Shown: piece after piece, positions 8,227-16,300 of the stretch | Layout of the letters: each line of letters begins with the position of its first letter | Numbering within the stretch: position 1 is the stretch's first letter | Source of the DNA: VXNJ01 sp009840625 | GTDB lineage: Bacteria; Chloroflexota; UBA11872; VXNJ01 | Reading direction: 5' to 3' | Length of the DNA stretch: 64,000 nt | Assembly (NCBI GenBank): GCA_965207915.1 | Contig: OZ242304.1 | Coordinates: 2,356,001-2,420,000, forward strand | Position numbers and translations under genes: made by a program | Notes under the pieces: model-generated | The model's database searches: none | Told to the model about the DNA's origin: nothing | The model's input: only the letters and a program-made list of their open reading frames with translations

Positions 8227-9108
8227 TCACGGCACGCTGTCAATGGTCCAGCTCCCATCGGGGTTCTTGCTGGCGCGAAAGCTGTTGAGATTTGCTCCGG
8301 TTCCGGCGCACAAACCTCCGTAGCACCCACTGCCGCCGCGTATCTCGAACCGATCCGTTCCGACGTTGATCCCGGGAATGTCGACCGTGCAGTGATCCCC
8401 CTCGCGCAAAGTCATTCCGGCGGTGCAGGGACCACCGTTTTCTGTCGCGGTGGTCGGCTCGACTGCGGCATCCGCTTCCGTCGCCCCGGGCGCCGCGTCG
8501 ATCGCTCCAAGCGCGAAAACGATCCGATCCGATCCGAAAAGGCCGGTATAGGTCCAGGTCAAATCAGTTGCTTCGATCGGCACCTGGTAGCCAATCTCAC
8601 CCCGCAGAATGCCGCCGGGAAGAACCTCGCCGTCGGGCGTCGGGTTGCTGCCGGCCACGGAGGCTCCCAGATCGATCGAATACTGCCAGCCGTCCGAGTC
8701 TTGGACTCTCATGTTGAGCACCGTGCTCAGTGCCTCGGTTTCGTCGCCCCGGTTCTCGAAAGTCACGTCGACCAGCAGGAAGTAGTGCCCCTCGTCGGGC
8801 TCCAACAACCCGCCTTCGACCAATCCACGAACGCCGTTAACCGTAATGCCCAAATCGCCGATCCGGCCGGTGTCACCGACGTTCAAAACCGGCCTTTCAG
8901 TCGGCTCGGGCGCGGCCTGTTCTTTTTCCGGCGTCGGGGTTGCCGTAGTTTGCTCAACCGCAGGCGCCGCTTCCGGCAATAGCTTAGGCTCCGGAGTCGT
9001 ATCTGGCTTTCGTTCCGCCTCCGGTGTGGGTTCTGGTGTCGTAGGCGTCGCAGCAACCGTCGTGACCTCCGGCGCCGGCACTTCCGCCGGCGCCCCGCCG
9101 ACGCCCAC
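8227..9108 (-). CDS. DUF4352-domain protein, N-terminus apparently lost
   Basis: A 293-residue protein. Residues ~1-70 are a Pro/Thr/Glu-rich spacer; residues ~72-200 form a DUF4352 immunoglobulin-like domain (VGDTGRIGDLGITVNGVRG, then PDEGHYFLLVDVTFENRG, then GEIGYQVPIEATDLTWTY). The C-terminal ~85 residues form a small four-Cys region. DUF4352 proteins are normally exported lipoproteins, but no signal peptide precedes the spacer and no ATG exists back to the stop at 9154-9156. The 5' end abuts an Excalibur relic on the other strand, so a rearrangement probably removed the signal peptide. It is a paralogue of the next gene. Confidence 0.65.
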   Translation of the reverse strand: MGVGGAPAEVPAPEVTTVAATPTTPEPTPEAERKPDTTPEPKLLPEAAPAVEQTTATPTPEKEQAAPEPTERPVLNVGDTGRIGDLGITVNGVRGLVEGGLLEPDEGHYFLLVDVTFENRGDETEALSTVLNMRVQDSDGWQYSIDLGASVAGSNPTPDGEVLPGGILRGEIGYQVPIEATDLTWTYTGLFGSDRIVFALGAIDAAPGATEADAAVEPTTATENGGPCTAGMTLREGDHCTVDIPGINVGTDRFEIRGGSGCYGGLCAGTGANLNSFRASKNPDGSWTIDSVP

Positions 9109-9131
9109 GCCGACGCAGGGCGTTGACGCAC

Positions 9132-9260
9132 TGCGACAATGGAAACGGTCGGATCACCTGCGCTGAGGCTCGTGCCCACGGCATCGCGCCGGTCCACCGC
9201 GGGCATCCGGCCTACGAGTTCATGACCGACCGCGACGGCGACGGGGTGGTGTGCGAATGA
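9132..9260 (+). pseudogene. Excalibur calcium-binding domain fragment
   Basis: This frame reads CDNGNGRITCAEARAHGIAP and ends with YEFMTDRDGDGVVCE and a stop at 9258-9260. The DRDGDGVVCE end is the hallmark of the Excalibur domain found at the C-termini of extracellular nucleases. Nothing recognisable lies upstream in this frame, so it is the tail of a lost gene. Its TGA overlaps the ATG of the next gene (ATGA), suggesting the two were once translated together. Confidence 0.55.
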
Positions 9261-10183
9261 AGCGGTTGAAAAACTCTGTGTCAGTTTTGGCGATTTGCTT
9301 TGCCGCGCTGGTGGTTATGGCGGCTGAAAGCGAATGCGGCGCGACGCCAGAGGCAGGTTGGGCCGCGTACCCGGACGCGCCGACTCCGACTGCAGCACCC
9401 GCGCCAACCGCCGCGCCAGAGCCCGCAGCTTCACCTTCGCCGACCGCCGCGGCGCCCGAAACGGTCCTGCAAGTTGATCCCGAGGCGGATAGCGAACTCG
9501 ACCTGGTCGGCACGTGCATGGAGGACGTCATGCGGCGGCTGGTCGGCATCGGCGTGGCGCACGGTCTCGGCACGAGCGATTCGGCGGTTAACGACCAATG
9601 GGTGGCCGACTTCGAAAGCTGCATCGACGCACTGGATGCCGATGGGCTGCTGCTGGGTGGCCTGATCGAAGAAAGTCGCGGTCTGGGCCGGGCGATCCTC
9701 GACGACTACCTTTCGGATGTCGAGGTAAGCGTCGCCGACGCGGGACCGGTACGCGTGACCAACGGCATCGGCGACACGGTGCGCTTGGGGGACATGGACG
9801 TGACGGTGAACGGCGTGCGCGCGGATTCTGGCACCGAATTCTTCGAGCCCGACGAGGGCCACGCGTTCGTGTACGTCGACGTCACGTTCCAGAACCACGG
9901 CAGCGATCCGGCAGCACTCAGCGCACTTTTGCAGATGAAGCTCACCGACGCCGATGGGTGGGTCTACTCGGTCGACCTGAGCGCTACCGCTGCAGGGGAC
10001 AATCCGTCCTCAGATGGCGAGGTCGCGCCCGGAGCAGTGCGCCGCGGCGAGCTGGGCTACCAGGTGCCGGTCGGAGCGACGGGGCTCACGTGGGCTTTTA
10101 GTGGCGATCTGTTCAGCGCCGGGGAAGCGGTGTTTGAACTAGGGGAAATTCCGGATATTGGATTGCAGGAGAGCGCAACATGA
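9257..10183 (+). CDS. Exported DUF4352-domain protein
   Basis: A 308-residue protein starting at the ATG at 9257; a GTG two codons earlier is possible. Residues 1-30 are a signal peptide (basic MKRLKN, hydrophobic VLAICFAALVVMAA). A Pro/Ala/Thr linker follows to ~75, then a helical region with a Cys pair (~85-150), then a DUF4352 domain (~170-290) with DTVRLGDMDVTVNGVRA, PDEGHAFVYVDVTFQNHG and GELGYQVPVGATGLTWAF. The domain closely matches the neighbour on the minus strand, so the two arose by duplication. Likely outside the membrane; ligand unknown. Confidence 0.7.
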   Translation: MKRLKNSVSVLAICFAALVVMAAESECGATPEAGWAAYPDAPTPTAAPAPTAAPEPAASPSPTAAAPETVLQVDPEADSELDLVGTCMEDVMRRLVGIGVAHGLGTSDSAVNDQWVADFESCIDALDADGLLLGGLIEESRGLGRAILDDYLSDVEVSVADAGPVRVTNGIGDTVRLGDMDVTVNGVRADSGTEFFEPDEGHAFVYVDVTFQNHGSDPAALSALLQMKLTDADGWVYSVDLSATAAGDNPSSDGEVAPGAVRRGELGYQVPVGATGLTWAFSGDLFSAGEAVFELGEIPDIGLQESAT

Positions 10184-10222
10184 TCAACTACAAGCAGCAC
10201 CGCAAGGCAGGAGGTTCCTGAC

Positions 10223-10318
10223 ATGTCTGCAGGCAACAAATTCTGGTTCTTCGTGCGGTTCGTGCTGCTTTCTGTGGTCACTCTGGGCCTGTACCCGATC
10301 TGGTGGTTCCTACGATAG
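10223..10318 (+). CDS. 31-residue membrane peptide
   Basis: A short reading frame (MSAGNKFWFFVRFVLLSVV, then TLGLYPIWWFLR) with a strong AGGAGGT ribosome site at 10208-10214 and one membrane helix. It follows the DUF4352 gene by 39 bases and probably shares its transcript. It overlaps the tail end of the giant minus-strand gene by 41 bases. The ribosome site and the membrane-like composition make it a probable real gene; function unknown. Confidence 0.5.
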   Translation: MSAGNKFWFFVRFVLLSVVTLGLYPIWWFLR

Positions 10319-13300
10319 CACCCAGCGGAAGCAACTTGACTGGGTCGTCGGGATCGTTTGGATCGAACTCGAACACCGCCGCCTGAAAGTACTGGCGCAC
10401 CACCCCGACTCTGGTTCCCGGCGCCCGCAGAGTACCTTCCTGATCGCGGTCGACCCGGGCGTCGGTCTTGGGGTAGCCGAATGAGCTGACGCCACCATTG
10501 GCAATAAAGAAGTCCAGGAAGCCGACGAACTGTCCATCGATGGCTTGATTGGAGACCCGGTGACCCCAGGGGCCCAGCACCAGTCCGGGATGGGGATTTA
10601 CGGTCCCAGGCTCGACCCCCTGGTCAATGGATCCACCCAGCCCGCCGCCTATATAGTCCCAAACCAGGCGGCGCTCGATCAAGTAACCGTCGCCCACGTC
10701 GTGGAAATCGATCGCCCCATGCTCGAAGAACTGGGTCAGCGTACCGCTTTCGATCTCCAGTACCGCTGATGCCGGGTGTCCCCAGCGTTTTAGCCCTCCG
10801 GTGTCCCGGAAAAAGCTAAGTAATGGCGCTAGGGCGATTTGCCCGGACGGCAACTCCACTTCCAGATCGGCAACGTTGCGGGCACTTCCGGGATCGTTCG
10901 CCGGGGTGAAGGATTCGCTCTCTAGCGTTGCCGTCACCCTAACCGAAGTCGTCCCTGGTTCCTCGGTAACGCCGCTCTCGTCCTCAATCGGAGGCGTCAC
11001 TGTGGGATCTGCGTCGTCGTCATTGATGGTGCCGGTTCCGGTCAGCGCCCCGGGCGTTGACGAGAGGACCGCGTTGGTCGCTCCCGCCAGCGTCACCTCG
11101 ATCGTCTCGCTCTGCTCGTCGACCACGTCGCCCTTCACCTTGATCACGATGCTCCCCGTCCCCTCGCCGGCGGGGATGGTGATGCTCTTGGGATCGGGAT
11201 CTTCGTAGTCGCTGCCGGCGGTGGCCGTCCCGCCCAGGGTGTAGGTGACCGTAACCGCCCGCCCGCTGGCCGCGCTCAGGGAGACCGGGAAGGCAAGGTC
11301 GACGGTGGCGGTCGGCGAATCGCCCTCGGTCGCCGCGGCGGAGGGGTCGCCCACCGAGACCGCCGCCGTGGCCGCGTCGTCGTCGTTGATGGTGCCGGTG
11401 GCGCTGGCGGCGCTGGCATCCAGGGTCGCGTTGGTGGGCGCCGACAGCTTCACCAGGAATGTCCCGTTCTCCTCGTCCAATGCGTCCTCGGTGGTCTGCA
11501 CCTCGACCGCCTTGCTCGCGTCGCCGGCCGCGAAGGTCACCGTCTGCGCGGGGCTCACCGCGGTGTAGTCGCCCGCTCCGGCCGGGTTGTCCCCGTCCGG
11601 GTCGGCGGCGGTTACCCACTCGACCGTCACCGGCCGGTCCGAGACCGGGTCCAGGGTGATGGTGAAGGCGACCTTGTTGCCCTCGGCGGCCGACGCGCTG
11701 CCGATCGAGAGCTCGGCCGAATCGTCGTCATTGATGGTGCCGGTTCCGGTCAGCGCCCCGGGCGTTGACGAGAGGACCGCGTTGGTCGCTCCCGCCAGCG
11801 TCACCTCGATCGTCTCGCTCTGCTCGTCGACCACGTCGCCCTTCACCTTGATCACGATGCTCCCCGTCCCCTCGCCGGCGGGGATGGTGATGCTCTTGGG
11901 ATCGGGATCTTCGTAGTCGCTGCCGGCGGTGGCCGTCCCGCCCAGGGTGTAGGTGACCGTAACCGCCCGCCCGCTGGCCGCGCTCAGGGAGACCGGGAAG
12001 GCAAGGTCGACGGTGGCGGTCGGCGAATCGCCCTCGGTCGCCGCGGCGGAGGGGTCGCCCACCGAGACCGCCGCCGTGGCCGCGTCGTCGTCGTTGATGG
12101 TTAACCCGGCGTCGGCGATGACTAGTCCTGTCAGCGTACCGTACACGGTCAGCATCTCATCGGATTCATCCAAGGAGTCGTCGATGGGCTCGAGAGTGAA
12201 TGACGCGCTGCCGCTACTCTGCCTCGCCGCGATGGTGACTTCGACGTCGACGACCTGCGCGAAGTCCGTGCCCAACACGGCGCCGTCGCCTTTGCGGCCG
12301 ACGCTCACGACAATGGCCTTGTCTTCGGAGAAGTTGTTAACCCCGCCCAGGGTCGCCGTCACCGTGACCGCAGTCGGACCAGCGTTCTCGGCAACGCTGG
12401 ATCGGTCCAAGGCTAGCGTCGCCGTGGTGGCAACCGGATTTGGGTTCTCGTACAGATACCGGACCTGGCCATCGGACAATTCGTAGTCGTAAAGCCGCAC
12501 GTCATCGATGAGGCCGGTGAAATAGTCCCCTTCGGTTCCCCGACCTATGAATCCGGCAAGCGGCCTGGTGTTTACGGGACGCGGACTGCCGTTCAGGGTG
12601 CTAGGAACCAATAAAGCGCCATTCCAATAGATGTCGAACTCGTCAGAATTCGCATTCGCCGGCAAGGTGACCACAACATGGTTCCAACCTGGGGGTCGCT
12701 CCTCAAAATACGCGCCCCAGAAATGCTGATTGACAGCGACTGATACCTCGGATCGATTGGCGGCAAACTCAAATCGCCTGCCGGGCCCCACGCCGCCATA
12801 GGCAAATATCGGTTTGGCTGCACCCGACGGGTGCGAATTAAACCAGGCCGATACGGTCCGGGCGCTAGTGCCGGTTGGATATCTGCGCACCCGGTGGGAA
12901 ACGTTAACGTAATCCCGGTTACCGTCCAGGGTCAGCGCGTGGCTGCCGACGCCCTGCCCGGCCTGGTTGGCAACGAAACTTGCATCGCTCTGCAGCGTCC
13001 CGTCGGCCGAGCCGATTGCATCGTCGGCGTTTCCGTCCAGCGGCCAGTGGGCGATCGGGTCGGGGGGTTTGGGCACCGCAACGCTCACCGCTTGGCCACT
13101 GAAGCTATCAACCTCCAAGCTGTCGGCGTCTACGAGCCTGATCCCGCTGTCGGGTTTGGCGTAGCCGACGGTCACGGTCTGGCCGGCTTCGATGGCAGTT
13201 CCCAGGACCAGGGCGAGGGAATCTCCCGACGCCGTCACGCCGGCCGGCACCTGCTCGCCGCCGTCCACCGTGACGCTGTAGGCGGCCAGAGGGCCGGGAC

Positions 13301-16300
13301 TCCCTAAGTCCTTGCTGAAGGAGATAAAAACGGCGTCCCCCTCGGCGTTGGTCGCCGCGCTCTGCACCTGCGCCGGGCGCAGCACGATCAGGTCGCTGAA
13401 GTCGGCCGCTTCGTTGCCGTTGCCGTCCCGGAGCCGGTTGTCGGCCAGGGCCCTTGCGTAGCTGACCGTTACTGCCCCCGCGGTGGGCACCGCGGCCAAG
13501 GTCAGCGTCAGCGTGCTTGCGCTTACCGTTATCGGACTGGCGCTCACCAGGGCCACCCCGGCCCCATCCAGCTTGACGCTGAAGGCGCTGCCGGTCGGCA
13601 CCGAGCTCGCGTCCAGCGGCTCGTGAAACCTGATCGCCAAACTCTTACCGATCAGCGCCGCCCGGATGACCGTCGGGGCCGACGGCACCCAGTTGCTGAC
13701 CATCTGGTTACTGAAGCTGTCAACCTCCAGCCCGTCGGCGTCGAGCAGCTTGGCCCCGGAGCCGGGTTTGGCGTAGCTCACGGTCACGATCTGGCCGGCT
13801 TCGATGGCAGTTCCCAGGACCAGGGCGAGGGAATCTCCCGACGCCGTCACGCCGGCCGGCACCTGCTCGCCGCCGTCCACCGTGACGCTGTAGGCGGCCA
13901 GAGGGCCGGGACTCCCTAAGTCCTTGCTGAAGGAGATAAAGACCGCGTCCCCCTCGGCGTTGGTCGCCGCGCTCTGCACCCCGGCCGGCCCGGTATGCCC
14001 CGAACCCTCCGCCGACCACTCGCCCTCCCCCTCGTCGTTGCCGGCCCGCACCCTGGCCTGGTAGCTGGCCCCGGTTACGAGCCCGGTGATTGTGGCGCTG
14101 GTACCGGTCCCGTCATGGCCGTGGTCCGACCACTGCGTGTCGCCCGCCCGCCGGTACTGGATGTCGTAGTCGTCAATGGGCGGTCCGGTGTTGGAGGGCT
14201 CTGCCCAGCTGACCGTGATGCTGGTTGCCGAGGCCGTGCTCACGGTGGGCGCCACCGGCTTGCCCGGCGGCTCGGCAACGTCGGTCACCATGATCGTCAC
14301 CGCGATCGTGGCATCGATTAAGGGCGGGCGCTCGCGGTCGCCGGCCGCGTTCTTGCCGTCGGTTACCCGGGCGGTTAGCGCGTAGCTGGCCTTGGCCTCG
14401 TGGTCAAGAATCGTCCCGCTGACGACCGCGATCGCGCCTTGGGCGCCGATTGTGAACGTACCCGCGTCGGTGCCGGCCAGCGAGTAGGTCAGGGCGTCGT
14501 TGTTGGAATCGCTGGCCGGCACCGCACCGACCGCGGCCCCATCGGCATGGTTCTCGGCGATGGTCAGGGTCTTGGAGGCGCCGCCGTCGAAGGTGGGGGG
14601 TGCGGGCGAGTTGTTCGTAACGACCTGGCCGGAGAAAGTCTCCACCTCGTGACCGTGGTCGTCGGCCAGCTGGTTGCCGGTGCCTGTGGACGGCTTCTGG
14701 TAGCCGACCGTCACCGCGTCGGTGCTGGCCACCGCCGCGGCCAGGGCGAGGATCAACCGCTTGTCGTTGTGGGGATGGATCGCTGGCGCCCCGTCCAGGG
14801 CGACGGTCTGGGCCGACCCGCCGAATGGCGTCCTCTTAACTGTGAACGCGCTGGCGGGCAGGGTCGCGGCCGCCAAGGGCTCGCTGAAGGTGATGACGAG
14901 CTCGTCTCCATCCACGACCGCGCCCTCCACCACCGGCGGACCCTGCGGACGAATCCACATGCAGTGGCCGCCGCCGGCCACCATGACGGCGTTAACCGTG
15001 TCGGTGGATGCAACCGACCCGAAACGGACCTGGTAGGTCTCGCGGTTGTCTATGTAGTGGGTCGGCGTATCCCCGTCGTGATCGTCCTCGTAGTAGGTCA
15101 CGTCGTAGGTGAGGGTGGTATCGAGAAAGTCCATGGGGATGGCCAGGGTCCGGGGGTTCTCGCCCGAGACCGAACAGACGAACCACTCGGCGCCGCTGCG
15201 GCGGGCGGTGGTGATGTGCCCGTCGCCCTGCCCCGGGGTAGGCATCTGCGAGTGCAGGACGCGGGTCTCGTCCCAGGTCATCGGCAATTCGCGCAGGAAC
15301 TCGAACATGTCGATCTTCTTGCGGTATTCCTCGGGCACGTCCGGCAGCATGGCCATGCCGGTGAACGTGACCAGCACGCGCGCGTTCTCGCTGGCGACGG
15401 TGGTGTTGATGGGGTTGTCGGCGCCCTTGGTGCGGTCGGGCATCTCGTTGATGTCGTAGATGCCGTTGATCTGATCGAACGGACCCAGCAGGGCGTTGAT
15501 CATGGCCATTTCCAGGAAGTCCTCCGGAGCGAACGCCCGGCGACCGTCCTGCTGGCCCCAGCCGGTCTGGCGGGTGATGGCGTTCGGCATCGTGCGGCGC
15601 GCGCCGGTCAGCGGCGTCGGGTTGTCGTGGAAGTTCATCAGCATCTGTTTTTCGGCGGCGCTTTGCAGCGCGGCTCGGGTGAACGGGGCGTTGTTGCGCC
15701 GGAAGCCGTACTTGATAGCGGATGCGCCCAGGTCGGCGAATATCCGGTACAGTTGCTCGTCGGAGGTTCTGGTGATGAATTCCGCTGGCTCCCGGTCCAC
15801 GTATATGACTATCCGGACACCTTTGGCATTGGCGTGGGCGATGACTTCCTCGATGTCGAAGTTCGGGGCTTGGCGGACAATGTCCGGGTACTCGATTCGT
15901 TTGAACCATTCGTCGTCCACCTGGACGTACTCGAGGCCCTGCTCGGCCACGAAGTCGATCAGGCGCCGCAGGGTGCGTGTGTTCACCCCGTAGACGAATC
16001 CCCTATTGGCCCGGTAGCCGAGCGTGCGCCAGTTAAACAGCGCCTTGCCTGGTTTCACCCAAGAGGCGTCGTCGAGCGCCAGCGGAGCGGCCAGATTCAC
16101 GGCCACGGTGCTCTCCAATAGATCGCCCGGCGCGTCCCCAACCAGGACCACCCTCCAGGGCGTGCGGAAATCGCCGGGTGGCAGGGCCGCCGACTGGATC
16201 GCCGCTCGCAGGGTGGGCTCCCCCGCTGCCTTCTCGAACAGCATCGACGGAAAAGTCTCGGTCGAAAACAGGTCCGACTCCAGCAGCGCCAGCCAGCCCT

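Noticed and set aside
14400..16121. 573-codon plus-strand open frame opposite the GH97 region
   Set aside because: It lies antisense to a clearly conserved glycosidase-like domain, has no domain of its own and is explained by GC-rich codon bias.
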